From NCBI GenBank assembly GCA_022800525.1, contig JAAWQM010000002.1, positions 1 to 64,000 on the forward strand: a stretch of 64,000 nt of DNA, written 5' to 3'. The translations under genes and the position numbers were made by a program. The notes under the pieces were generated by a model. That model made no database searches, was not told the origin of the DNA, and saw only the letters and a program-made list of their open reading frames with translations. This document shows, piece by piece, positions 55,039-64,000 of the stretch. Origin of the DNA: Oscillospiraceae bacterium. GTDB lineage: Bacteria; Bacillota; Clostridia; Oscillospirales; Oscillospiraceae. How positions within the stretch are numbered: position 1 is the stretch's first letter; the number at the start of each line of letters is the position of its first letter.

Positions 55039-56319
55039 TCAGCGCTGATATTCAAATTCCAGATCGTACATGCTGACCAGATCGCCGTCCCGGATGCCCA
55101 TGGCCTCCAGGCGGTCAAAAAGGCCGCTCTCCCGCAGCATCCGGTCAAACCAGTTGCGGCTCTCGTAATCTCCGAAGTTGGTGTTGGCAATAAGCCTCTG
55201 GAGCCAGGGCCCCTCCACCAGATAGACGTTATCCTCCACGGTGATCTCCAGCGGCTGGCTCATATCCACCTTGGGCGGGCGCTTGACGTACTCTGGCGCG
55301 TACACCGCCACCGGAGGCAGCTCCCTGAGCCGGTTCGCTACCGCATAAACCAGTTCCTTTGTCCCTCGATGCGCTGCGGCAGAGATGGTGTAAAGGGGAT
55401 ATCCCTTCGCCTCTACATGGGCCTTCAGAGCCTCCAAAAGGCTGCTGTCCTCCATGATATCGGCCTTGTTGGCGGCTACGATCTGAGGCCGCTCCGCCAG
55501 CTCCGGGCTGTACTGCTTCAGCTCCAGGTTGATGGCGTCAAAGTCCGCCGCCGGGTCCCTGCCCTCGCTGCCAGAGACGTCCACCACATGAACCAGCAGA
55601 CGGCAGCGGTCAATGTGCCGCAGAAAATCATAGCCCAGCCCTGCTCCCTCGCTGGCCCCCTCGATAATACCAGGGATGTCCGCCATGACAAAACTGGTCC
55701 CGCCGTCCACGTACACCACGCCCAGATTGGGATAGAGCGTAGTAAAATGGTAGTTGGCAATCTTGGGGTTGGCCCGGCTGACTACGCTGAGCAGGGTGGA
55801 TTTTCCCACATTGGGGAAGCCAATCAGCCCCACGTCCGCCAGCAGCTTCAGCTCCAGCACCACCTCCAGGCTCTCCCCCGGCAGCCCGCTCTTAGCGAAC
55901 CGGGGAGCCTGCCGGGTGGGCGTGGTGAAGTGGGTGTTGCCCCAGCCTCCCTTGCCGCCCCGGCAGAGGACGAAGGGCTCGTCGCCGGACATGTCCTGGA
56001 TGATCTCGTTGGTCTCCAGGTCTCTGACCAGGGTGCCACGCGGGACGCGGATGACCAGGGACTTGCCGTCCTTGCCGCTTTTGCGCTGGCCCATGCCGTC
56101 CACGCCGTTCTCCGCCACATACTTGCGCTTGTAGCGAAAATCCATCAGGGTGGACAGGTTGTCGTCCACTTGCAGGATGATATTCCCGCCCGCGCCGCCG
56201 TCGCCGCCGTCGGGGCCGCCTGCGGCGATATACTTCTCACGGTGAAAGGAGACGCAGCCGTTCCCGCCCGCGCCGGCTTTCACCATGATTCTTGCCTTGT
56301 CGATAAATGATGTTGCCAT
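55039..56319 (-). CDS. obg: GTPase Obg/CgtA
   Basis: Glycine-rich Obg domain VKAGAGGNGCVSFHREKYIAAGGPDGGDGGAGG; G1 GFPNVGKST; DIPGIIEGASEGAGLGYDFLRHI; C-terminal Obg domain. Confidence 0.97.
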   Translation of the reverse strand: MATSFIDKARIMVKAGAGGNGCVSFHREKYIAAGGPDGGDGGAGGNIILQVDDNLSTLMDFRYKRKYVAENGVDGMGQRKSGKDGKSLVIRVPRGTLVRDLETNEIIQDMSGDEPFVLCRGGKGGWGNTHFTTPTRQAPRFAKSGLPGESLEVVLELKLLADVGLIGFPNVGKSTLLSVVSRANPKIANYHFTTLYPNLGVVYVDGGTSFVMADIPGIIEGASEGAGLGYDFLRHIDRCRLLVHVVDVSGSEGRDPAADFDAINLELKQYSPELAERPQIVAANKADIMEDSSLLEALKAHVEAKGYPLYTISAAAHRGTKELVYAVANRLRELPPVAVYAPEYVKRPPKVDMSQPLEITVEDNVYLVEGPWLQRLIANTNFGDYESRNWFDRMLRESGLFDRLEAMGIRDGDLVSMYDLEFEYQR

Positions 56320-56352
56320 CAGGGTTCCTCCCTCGCTTGCCGCAGCGCGCCG

Positions 56353-56793
56353 CTACAGCTCCAATTGGTAAACGCGGTGGTCCTCAATGTCCTCGTACCA
56401 GCCGAAATAGGTCTCCGGGACCGGACAGACCTCCAGCAGCCGCGCTCCCAGCTTTTCGATTGTCCGGTATGAGGCAACGTTGCTCGCGCCGCAGGTGAGA
56501 TACAGTCTGCTCATTCCATGGACCCGGGCCACCTCCAGCACAAGCCCGCAGGCTTTGGCGGCATAGCCATGTCCCTGATGCTCCGGAAAGACCTCATAGC
56601 CGATATGCCCGTTGTAGTAGGAGTGAAAGTTCTCCCCGATCCGGATGCTGATGCGGCCCACCGGGACGCCGTCCACCAGGATGTCGTAATAATAAAACGG
56701 TATCTGCTCGGTATTGCCTGGATTCTTCTCAATAATCCGCAGGGTCATCTCACCGCCGTCAAGCCGGTCAAACCGGTCCATGAACTGAAACAT
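56353..56793 (-). CDS. GNAT family N-acetyltransferase
   Basis: HIGYEVFPEHQGHGYAAKACGLVLEVARVHGMSRLYLTCGASNVASYRTIEKLGARLLE; start at 56793 overlaps luxS stop as ATGA. Confidence 0.85.
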   Translation of the reverse strand: MFQFMDRFDRLDGGEMTLRIIEKNPGNTEQIPFYYYDILVDGVPVGRISIRIGENFHSYYNGHIGYEVFPEHQGHGYAAKACGLVLEVARVHGMSRLYLTCGASNVASYRTIEKLGARLLEVCPVPETYFGWYEDIEDHRVYQLEL

Positions 56794-57251
56794 CAGTATG
56801 CCAGCCTGTCTTCCGTCCAATCACGGATGACCCCGCTGTAGTAAGCGCACTGCGCCTTCGCCAGCTCCACATCCAGATTGATATAATTCCCGCATTCCGC
56901 CGCGCTCTTTCCAGGCATAGGTCCATTGAAGGCGGCTCCTGCGGCGAAGGTTTCCTTTACCAGCTCCACCGCTTCACGGTCGGACAGCCTGCGGCTGTCA
57001 AAGAGCAGATAAAAGCCGGTCTGGCAGCCCATCGGGCCGAAGTAAATAATCGCGTCCCTGGCCCGCCCGTTGCGCAGCAGGGTGGCGATAATATGCTCCA
57101 CCGAATGCATCTCGGCGTTGGTCAGCAGGTCGCCGGTATTGGGCTTCTTGAAGCGGAGGTCCAGTGTGGTCACCTCTCCGTCCCTGCGAGAGAGGTACAT
57201 CCCCGGCGCCAGCTTATTGTGGTCCACCTGAAAGCTCGCAATACGCTCCAT
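56793..57251 (-). CDS. luxS: S-ribosylhomocysteine lyase
   Basis: SFQVDHNKLAPGMYLSRRDGEVTTLDLRFKKPN; SVEHIIATLLRN; YFGPMGCQTGFYLL; AECGNYINLDVELAK. Confidence 0.97.
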   Translation of the reverse strand: MERIASFQVDHNKLAPGMYLSRRDGEVTTLDLRFKKPNTGDLLTNAEMHSVEHIIATLLRNGRARDAIIYFGPMGCQTGFYLLFDSRRLSDREAVELVKETFAAGAAFNGPMPGKSAAECGNYINLDVELAKAQCAYYSGVIRDWTEDRLAY

Positions 57252-57269
57252 AACTTGTTCCTCCTGAAT

Positions 57270-58823
57270 TTATTTTGCTTTTCCCCGGGTCCGGTTTCGA
57301 TTCCCGCCCCGGCGTCCGTCGGCAAAGGCCACCACCCGTCCCATCCGGGGCGGCTCAGAAGTGATCCGGCGCATGACCGTCTTCATAGGCTCCGGCGGAA
57401 AGACCGCCTTGGGACGCTCCACCTTATAGATGACAGGCTCCTCCATCTGAATCGGCTCCAGGTGGGGCGCCGCCGTTCTGACGGCGGGCCTGGGTTTCGG
57501 CGCAGGTCTGGCAGCTTTGGGCTGCGGCTTTGGCAGAGGCTTCTCCGCCAAAGGCTTCGGCGGCGGGGACAACGGCTTCACAATCACCGGCAGCTCCTGC
57601 GCAGGCTTGTTCTTATGCTGCCGGATCTGCGGCTGACGCTCCGCACGGGGCGGTCTGGGCTCCCGCTGCTTCTTGGGCGTGGCCTCAAAAATCTCCATCG
57701 GCCAGGGGTGGTCCTCCACCACAGGGACCTTCTTCTTTATCAGCTTTTCGATGTCCTTGAGATAGGCCAGCTCATCAAAATTACAGAAGCTGACTGCCAC
57801 CCCGCCCCGGCCCGCGCGGCCGGTCCGGCCAATGCGGTGGACGTAGGTCTCCGGCACATTGGGCAGCTCATAGTTCACCACTGCCGCCAGTTCGTTGACG
57901 TCAATGCCCCTGGCGGCGATATCAGTCGCCACCAGCACACGGATAGCCCCGCTCTTGAAGCTGTCCAGCGCCTTGATACGGGCAGTCTGGCCCTTGTTGC
58001 CATGAATCGCCATGGCGGCGATTCCCGCCCGGCCCAACTCCTTCACCACACGGTCCGCCCCATGCTTGGTATTGGTGAACACCAGCACGCTGTCCAGGCT
58101 CTCATCCTGAAGGACATGCTGGAGCAGCAGCTTTTTATTGCCCTTGTCCACTTTATAGAGGCGCTGCTCAATGGCCTCCGCCGTGGAGGACTGTGGCGTC
58201 ACCTCCACGCAGACAGGATCGTTCAGAATTTTCCGGGACAGATCCGCTATTTCCTGGGGCATAGTAGCGGAGAATAGCAGGGTCTGCCGCTTCTCCGGCA
58301 GCCGGGCAATCACCTTGCGCACGTCGTGGATAAATCCCATGTCCAGCATCCGGTCCGCCTCATCCAGAACAAACGCCTCTATCCCGCTCAGGTCAATGAA
58401 ACCCTGATTGCAGAGATCGTTGAGCCGTCCCGGTGTGGCAACCAGGACATCCACGCCCTTTTGCAGGGCCTCCACCTGCGGCGCCTGACCCACGCCCCCG
58501 AAGATGACGGTGTGGCGGACGTTCAGGTATTTGCCATACTGGTCGAAGCTCTCCTTGATCTGGAGGGCCAGCTCGCGGGTTGGCGTAAGGACCAGGGCGC
58601 GGATGGGGGTATGCTTTTTGTTCACCCGCCCATGGATCCTCTGGAGAATCGGGATGGCAAAGGCGGCGGTCTTGCCGGTTCCGGTCTGTGCGCAGCCAAT
58701 CAGGTCCCTGCCCTTGAGCACCGGTGGGATCGCCTGGGCCTGGATGGGCGAGGGCGCGGTATACCCCAGCTCGTCTACCGCCTGGAGCAGCTGGGGCATC
58801 AGGTTCAGTTGTTGAAATGTCAT
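57270..58823 (-). CDS. DEAD-box ATP-dependent RNA helicase with basic Pro-rich tail
   Basis: [58 protein letters not shown]. Confidence 0.96.
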   Translation of the reverse strand: MTFQQLNLMPQLLQAVDELGYTAPSPIQAQAIPPVLKGRDLIGCAQTGTGKTAAFAIPILQRIHGRVNKKHTPIRALVLTPTRELALQIKESFDQYGKYLNVRHTVIFGGVGQAPQVEALQKGVDVLVATPGRLNDLCNQGFIDLSGIEAFVLDEADRMLDMGFIHDVRKVIARLPEKRQTLLFSATMPQEIADLSRKILNDPVCVEVTPQSSTAEAIEQRLYKVDKGNKKLLLQHVLQDESLDSVLVFTNTKHGADRVVKELGRAGIAAMAIHGNKGQTARIKALDSFKSGAIRVLVATDIAARGIDVNELAAVVNYELPNVPETYVHRIGRTGRAGRGGVAVSFCNFDELAYLKDIEKLIKKKVPVVEDHPWPMEIFEATPKKQREPRPPRAERQPQIRQHKNKPAQELPVIVKPLSPPPKPLAEKPLPKPQPKAARPAPKPRPAVRTAAPHLEPIQMEEPVIYKVERPKAVFPPEPMKTVMRRITSEPPRMGRVVAFADGRRGGNRNRTRGKAK

Positions 58824-59001
58824 GATGTTCCTTTTTTCTATTGGATTTACGCCCCCTTGGGGGCATTATTTTTATTATATACGGTTTTTGCGGGAAATGC
58901 AATCCCTGTTGAAAATGTTTCAGAAAGTTTCATCACGGAAGTCCATTTGATACCCCCAGGGCGCAGCTCCATTTTCCGGAACCGGAACTTCCCCGGCAGT
59001 C

Positions 59002-59514
59002 TCACAGCTTACTGTAGACCATCTCCGCAAACTGACCATACCGGTTGACCCGCTCCAGCCGGAAGCGTCTCAGCCGCTCCTTCTGGGTAAACAAGGGAAT
59101 CCCCTCCCCCAGCAGCACAGGCGCAATCTGGATGAACATATGGTCCACCATATCCTGCTCCAGCAGCGGAGCCAATATGGTATTTCCCCCAATGATCCAG
59201 ATATTTTTCTCCCTGCCAAGCTGACTCACGAATGCCGCCGCGTCGCCGCTGATAGGCTCAACCCCCTTCCCTGGCAAGGTTTTCGAATGGGTAAATACAT
59301 AATTGCGGGTCGTCGGATAAATCTTCTCTGCGTCCCCTGAACTTCCGATTGCCTGAAAAGTACGTCTGCCCATGATGGTAATATCCATACGCCGGTAGAA
59401 ATCCTCGTATCCGGTGTCCTCCACGCCGCCTGTCAGGTTCAGCCAGTCCAGGCCGTGGTTTTGATCCGCCAGATATCCGTCCATCGTGATACAGCCATAA
59501 AAATACACGCTCAT
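59002..59514 (-). CDS. Dihydrofolate reductase / RibD C-terminal family protein
   Basis: CITMDGYLADQNHGLDWL; MGRRTFQAIG; NIWIIGGNTILAPLLEQDMVDHMFIQIAPVLLGEGIPLF. Confidence 0.9.
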   Translation of the reverse strand: MSVYFYGCITMDGYLADQNHGLDWLNLTGGVEDTGYEDFYRRMDITIMGRRTFQAIGSSGDAEKIYPTTRNYVFTHSKTLPGKGVEPISGDAAAFVSQLGREKNIWIIGGNTILAPLLEQDMVDHMFIQIAPVLLGEGIPLFTQKERLRRFRLERVNRYGQFAEMVYSKL

Positions 59515-59989
59515 TTTATTACCTCGCAACTAATTCGCTTCTCAGCCATGAGAAAAGCGCCCAAAAGAGAGAAATAGCAAGGGAAAGCGGCCATGGCCAA
59601 AACCGGCCTCTGTCCCTCTAACCACAAAAACTGGAACAACAGAAAGAAAAAACAGAGGCTGCACAAAACACAAGTCGATCCCCTCTGACTACAGGCTTTC
59701 CATTAACTGCAGCTGTTTTTCCATCAAGAGAACCTATTCCCTGCGCGGACCAAGTGTGAAAAATATAATTCCCGCTTCAAAGCCTCCGGACAGGAGCGTC
59801 TTTGGGTTCGCAGCGCCAACAGTGCTGCCAGTTTAAACACTCTGGCCCATATCTCCGCACTGTCTGTTGCTCTGGCCGCTCATCAAGTATCCCTGCCCAT
59901 TTGAAAAAAACATCGTGTTTCGTCTTGCTTCTCCGCCCCGGCTGGATTATAATGGAGACATCCCGAACGTTCAAAAGGAGGACTCTCCA

Positions 59990-60907
59990 ATGGAACTGCT
60001 ATACTGGTTTGAATCCATCCGCAGCCCGGCGCTGAACATCATCATGTCCCTGGTCACTCACCTGGGCGAGGAGACCTTTTTCATGGTGGGCGCGCTGTTC
60101 ATGTTCTGGTGTGTGGACAAGCGGCGCGGGTACTACCTGCTGTCTGTGGGATTTGCCGGCGTTCTGCTCAATCAGTGGCTGAAAATTGTCTGCCGTGTCC
60201 CCCGGCCCTGGGTGAAGGACCCCAATTTCACGATCGTGGGCTCCGCGAAGGCGGGGGCCGCCGGGTACAGCTTCCCCAGCGGGCACACGCAGACCGCAGC
60301 TGGCTTTTTCGGCGGCGTGGCCCGGTTCACCGGGCATCTGTGGCTGCGGATTGTCTGCATCGTAATCCTGGTCCTGGTATCCATCTCCCGGATGTACTTA
60401 GGTGTCCACACCCCGGCGGATGTAGGCGTATCCCTGGTTGCGGCGACGGTACTGGTGTTCGTCCTCTATCCGCTGGTGGAAAGCACCCTGTGGTTTCCCA
60501 ACCGGATCTATGCAATCATCGGCGGAATGCTGGCGTTCAGTCTGGCCTTTGTGGGCTTCATGGAGTTCTTTCCTTTTCCGGCGGACATCGACGCCGCCAA
60601 TCTGGCGGAGGCCGCTAAGAACGCCTACTCCATGGCTGGCGCGGTGGCCGGGATGCTGGTTGTCAGCATTCTGGATGACAGGTTGATCCAGTTCCCCAAC
60701 CGAGCCCCCTGGTGGGGGCAAGCCGTCAAGCTGGCCGCCGGACTTGCGCTGGTGGTGCTGGTGAAGAGCCTGTTGAAGGCTCCTCTGCTGGCAGCCTTTG
60801 GCGGCCACGAGGCCGCCCATGCCGTGCGGTATTTTATCATGGTATTGGTTGCGGGGGCTGCGTGGCCTCTGACGTTCCGGTTCTTTGAGCGGTATGCCAG
60901 GCTGTAA
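59990..60907 (+). CDS. PAP2-family phosphatase
   Basis: VCRVPRPWVKDP, YSFPSGHTQTAAGF, SRMYLGVHTPADV. Start moved from 59867 to 59990 (AAAAGGAGG). Confidence 0.92.
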   Translation: MELLYWFESIRSPALNIIMSLVTHLGEETFFMVGALFMFWCVDKRRGYYLLSVGFAGVLLNQWLKIVCRVPRPWVKDPNFTIVGSAKAGAAGYSFPSGHTQTAAGFFGGVARFTGHLWLRIVCIVILVLVSISRMYLGVHTPADVGVSLVAATVLVFVLYPLVESTLWFPNRIYAIIGGMLAFSLAFVGFMEFFPFPADIDAANLAEAAKNAYSMAGAVAGMLVVSILDDRLIQFPNRAPWWGQAVKLAAGLALVVLVKSLLKAPLLAAFGGHEAAHAVRYFIMVLVAGAAWPLTFRFFERYARL

Positions 60908-60917
60908 GACTCTGGGC

Positions 60918-61056
60918 TTTGCCGCCTTTGGCGGCGGGGACGGGGGGACTTCGTCCCAGCGCGGGTTCCTTTTTCTGCGTGGAAAAAGGAACCCAAAAGA
61001 CGCCGCCCTTGCAGGGCGAATTGGCCGGCATCGCACGAAGTGCGATACCTTATGTT
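60918..61056 (+). repeat. Modular hairpin-array repeat, copy B
   Basis: GCCGCC/GGCGGC stem, GGGAC/GTCCC stem, GGGTTCCTTTTTC/GAAAAAGGAACCC stem (60963-60994), ATCGCAC-GAA-GTGCGAT then ACCTTATGTT. Confidence 0.7.
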
Positions 61057-61156
61057 GGATTGGGTTCTGCGCCCATGGCGACGGTCTGCCTGTTCTGAAC
61101 CGCTGCCGTCCGCTTCGACAGGCGGAGCGGCTGCCCACACATGCGGCCCTTCAGAT

Positions 61157-61185
61157 GCCCCCCTCCTGGCAGTCAGGAGGGGGGC
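61157..61185 (+). terminator. Strong hairpin after copy B
   Basis: GCCCCCCTCCTG / CAGGAGGGGGGC, 12-bp perfect arms. Confidence 0.5.
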
Positions 61186-61280
61186 GCTGTATTCATCTGA
61201 AGTGTTTTCGCGCGATGGCTGATTTGCAGGCTGTTTCGGGCTGAATCTGCCACAGGCGAAATTACCAGAGTCCGGCTCCA

Positions 61281-62261
61281 TCAACACGAAGGGTAAAAGG
61301 GACTTTTATAAAAATATTTCTCCACAAAGGGGATTGTTTGAACCCGGAATTCTTTCCCCTTTAAATACTCCAACAGTCCCGCCTCCGTCTGAAAATCAAA
61401 GCGGAGATAATAACTATAAAGCGCCTGACGGGTCTCGCCATAACGGCGGTTAGCCTCCCCTTTCCCATACTTGCCATCCCCCAACAGCGGATGTCCCTCG
61501 CCAGCAAAGGACGCCCTGATCTGATGGGTGCGTCCCGTCAGCAGCTCCGCCTCCGTCAAACTCAACTCCCCCCGCGTTTCCAGCGTCCGGTAGCGCGTAA
61601 CGGCGGATTTGCCCCCTGGAACAGGACGGCGGTACACCGACACCAGCTTCTTCCCCTCGTCCTTCAACAAAAAGCGCTCCAGCTTCCCCTCCGGCGGCGT
61701 CATCCTGCCCAGGGTAACGCAGAGATACTTTTTTGTGATCTCCCGGTCCCTGATCTTGGCGGTAAGAATCCGCAGCGCCTCCGCGTTCTTCGCGGCGATG
61801 ACGATGCCGCCGGTATTCCGGTCAATGCGGTTGCACAGGGCCGGCGCAAACGCATTCTCCCACTTGGGATTCCACTCCCGCTTCTGGTAGAGATACGCCT
61901 GGATATGATTGATGAGGGTATTCACCTTCTCCGTCTCGTCGGCATGGACCACCAGACCAGGCCGTTTGTCCACCAGAAGGATATTTTCATCCTCGTAAAG
62001 GATGTCCAGCTTTGGCTGGAAGAGGGTGAGAAACAGATTGTCTTCCCTGGGCTGCTCAAAAAACTCGTCGTTGATATAAAGGCTCAGTACATCCCCCTCC
62101 TGCAGCCGCTGGTCCCGCTGGCACCTGCCGCCGTTGCACTTTACCCGCTTAATGCGGATATACTTTTGCAGCAGCGCCGGAGGCAGCAGCGGCATGGCCT
62201 TTGAGAGGAACCGGTCCAGCCTCTGCCCCGCGTCATTTTTTCCGATGGTGAATTCCCGCAT
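61281..62261 (-). CDS. RluA-family pseudouridine synthase
   Basis: S4-like N-terminus; LVDKRPGLVVHADE; NRIDRNTGGIVIAAKNAEAL; LTGRTHQIRASFAGEGHPLLGDGKYG. Confidence 0.94.
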   Translation of the reverse strand: MREFTIGKNDAGQRLDRFLSKAMPLLPPALLQKYIRIKRVKCNGGRCQRDQRLQEGDVLSLYINDEFFEQPREDNLFLTLFQPKLDILYEDENILLVDKRPGLVVHADETEKVNTLINHIQAYLYQKREWNPKWENAFAPALCNRIDRNTGGIVIAAKNAEALRILTAKIRDREITKKYLCVTLGRMTPPEGKLERFLLKDEGKKLVSVYRRPVPGGKSAVTRYRTLETRGELSLTEAELLTGRTHQIRASFAGEGHPLLGDGKYGKGEANRRYGETRQALYSYYLRFDFQTEAGLLEYLKGKEFRVQTIPFVEKYFYKSPFYPSC

Positions 62262-62284
62262 AGCTCCTCCTGGACGGATGCCTC

Positions 62285-63037
62285 TTACTCAGGCCGCCCC
62301 ACACAGCAGGCATAGACGGCGAGTTCCGCCGCCTTGTCGTCCGTCTGCACGGACGGCAGCCCCAGCAGCTCATCCATCGCCTCCTGGTCGTAGGCGGCCA
62401 GCGCGCAGCAACCGAGCTTCAATTCCTCGCAGGCCAGATACACATTCTGGCAGGAATGTCCCGCGTCCAGCAGGATATCCTTATGCGCCATATTGTCATA
62501 CCGCCATTCGCTGCGGTAAGGCACTGCCGTCCACACCAGACACACCGGAGCGGTTCCAGCGAACGTCTGCCCTGCCAGGGCACAGGTCAACTGACCAGCC
62601 TGATCTGTCCGGCATCCCAGCCGCTCCAGCCTGTTCTCCAGGGCCAGATAGTGGTACAGCCCCGGATTCAGGCCCACCACATGGTTGACAAAGGCGTACA
62701 GCTCCAACGGATGCCTCGCCCCGCCGGAGGGGGCGGTGCGCAGAGTGCGGTACTCATTCACCGCCTTCACTCCCTGAGCCGCCCACAGCAGAAAGGACAG
62801 CTCCGCAAGGGTCAGGGGACTTCCGCCATACTTCCTCCGGCTGCACCGGTTTTCCAGCAGAACCGTCAGGGAGGACATATCCCGCTCCGGCAGCTCAACC
62901 TCCTCCCCGCCCCGCCGGACCTCCATAGGCGGCATCGGCAGACGCTCCTGCTGGTCGGTGGGATGGACCTCGCTCTCCTCTATCCCGCGGTAGCCCTTCA
63001 AAAATTCCCGCAAGACGGCGGTATCCTTGTGTCTCAT
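62285..63037 (-). CDS. SagB/ThcOx-type nitroreductase-fold dehydrogenase
   Basis: LLENRCSRRKYGGSPLTLAELSFLLWAAQGVK; RTAPSGGARHPLELYAFVNHVVGLNPGLYHY. Start moved from 63112 to 63037. Confidence 0.85.
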   Translation of the reverse strand: MRHKDTAVLREFLKGYRGIEESEVHPTDQQERLPMPPMEVRRGGEEVELPERDMSSLTVLLENRCSRRKYGGSPLTLAELSFLLWAAQGVKAVNEYRTLRTAPSGGARHPLELYAFVNHVVGLNPGLYHYLALENRLERLGCRTDQAGQLTCALAGQTFAGTAPVCLVWTAVPYRSEWRYDNMAHKDILLDAGHSCQNVYLACEELKLGCCALAAYDQEAMDELLGLPSVQTDDKAAELAVYACCVGRPE

Positions 63038-63051
63038 TACATTTCTCCTTT

Positions 63052-63507
63052 TTAAACTGTCATCACATAAATCTGACAGGGGTTCCACGCGTCCCACAGC
63101 GTGGGAAAGCATTCCAGCTCCCGGAACCCCAGGCTTCGATAGAACGCGTTGGTTTGGTCATAGGCTGCATAGCAGCCCTCCCGCACAGTCTTCACCTGCA
63201 GGAACGCATACCCCTTGGCCCCGGCATACCGCCGGAACGCCTCAAACAGCGCCCGCCCAACGCCCTGCCGGTGGTATTCCGGCAGCACACCCATGACGGC
63301 CAGCTCCGCCGTATAGGGGCTGGTCTCTTTCAATGCCAGAAACCCACGGGCCACACTGTCCTCCACATCCGCCCAAAAGGGCTGGACGCGGCTCCCACGG
63401 ATATACGCCTCCCTGCTCTCCGCGCTGCCGAACCAGTCCGGCAGCGCCTCCAGGACCTGGCGCGCAATGGCTTCCCGCCGGTCCGGACCGTCAATAGCAA
63501 CCACCAT
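63052..63507 (-). CDS. GNAT family N-acetyltransferase
   Basis: YTAELAVMGVLPEYHRQGVGRALFEAFRRYAGAKGYAFLQVKTVREGCYAAYDQTNAFYRSLGFRELECFPTLWD. Confidence 0.88.
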   Translation of the reverse strand: MVVAIDGPDRREAIARQVLEALPDWFGSAESREAYIRGSRVQPFWADVEDSVARGFLALKETSPYTAELAVMGVLPEYHRQGVGRALFEAFRRYAGAKGYAFLQVKTVREGCYAAYDQTNAFYRSLGFRELECFPTLWDAWNPCQIYVMTV

Positions 63508-63510
63508 TTC

Positions 63511-64000
63511 TCATATTTCCTCATCATCCCATGGCGTGTCCGCCTGCAGCTCAGCGCCCTCACCGGCCGCAGACGAACCGCCCATCCTGATCTCCTGCCA
63601 TCTGGCCCTGGTAATCAGAAGCTGCCGGGGCTTGGAGCCCTCAAAGGGCCCCACATAGCCCTTCTGCTCCATCTGGTCCACCAGCCGGGCGGCACGGGAG
63701 TAGCCCAGCTTCAGCCGCCGCTGGAGCATGGACACGGAAGCCTGTCCTGTCTCCAGAATGACCTCCACGGCGGCGGGCAGCAGCTCATCGTCGGCGTCCT
63801 GGCCCCTGTCATCCTCAACAGAAGCCGGAGACCCATTTTTCCGCTCCTTCTCCTGGACGTTCTCCTCAATCTTCTGCATGACCTCGTCAGAGTATTGCGT
63901 CTCACCGGCGGACTTGACGCTCCTGACCACCCGCTCGATCTCCTCCGGCGTGATGTAGCAGCCCTGAACCCGCAGCGGCTTGCTGCTGCCGATGGGCGCA
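63511..64000 (-). CDS. ftsK: DNA translocase FtsK/SpoIIIE, C-terminal part (gene continues beyond window)
   Basis: APIGSSKPLRVQGCYITPEEIERVV; C-terminal gamma winged helix EVILETGQASVSMLQRRLKLGYSRAARLVDQMEQKGYVGPFEGSKPRQLLI. Confidence 0.93.
   Translation of the reverse strand, partial: APIGSSKPLRVQGCYITPEEIERVVRSVKSAGETQYSDEVMQKIEENVQEKERKNGSPASVEDDRGQDADDELLPAAVEVILETGQASVSMLQRRLKLGYSRAARLVDQMEQKGYVGPFEGSKPRQLLITRARWQEIRMGGSSAAGEGAELQADTPWDDEEI

Noticed and set aside
54925-56310. 461-aa + strand ORF opposite obg
   Set aside because: Shadow frame; Obg motifs on the minus strand are decisive.
58848-58867. GCCCCC-TT-GGGGGC hairpin in the 5' region of the DEAD-box helicase gene
   Set aside because: Possible UTR hairpin, but too short and isolated to support a regulatory claim.
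59540-59980. Possible gene in the interval upstream of the PAP2 gene
   Set aside because: Only short ORFs without SD or recognisable motifs; remains unexplained but unsupported.

Overview
The window is a gene-dense, GC-rich chromosomal segment of an endospore-forming Firmicute, probably Oscillospiraceae-like (inferred from gene content; no database search was run). About 50 protein genes are recognisable by motif. They include fba (3' end), an ArsR plus His-rich P1B-2 metal ATPase operon, a XerC/D-type recombinase, radA, cwlD, a cotJA/JB-cotJC operon, tspO, yaaA, iadA, copA, a large hybrid histidine kinase, a two-component/ABC export locus, ligA, yunB, murD, dapA, yebC, nif3-trmK, ylmC-sigG, pepF, glnS, obg, luxS, a DEAD-box helicase, rluA and the 3' end of ftsK. 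Class A RNase P RNA (rnpB) lies on the + strand at about 33338-33763. The most interesting signals are non-coding or nested. (1) A family of modular hairpin arrays (47461-47622, 47941-48022 inverted, 60918-61056) shows stem sequences that differ between copies while remaining self-complementary. (2) A free CopZ-like reading frame with its own AGGAGG lies inside the 3' end of copA. (3) A consensus promoter, 18-aa leader ORF and intrinsic terminator precede tandem GNAT genes, which looks like attenuation. (4) Three exact in-phase 12-bp repeats sit just upstream of the -10 of an ABC transporter operon, as expected for an OmpR-family regulator. (5) Two hairpins contain the Shine-Dalgarno of the next gene in their 3' arm. 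Several decayed accessory genes (GNAT, Uma2, maltose acetyltransferase, methyltransferase) are also visible. No CRISPR array, tRNA, prophage or complete IS element was seen.
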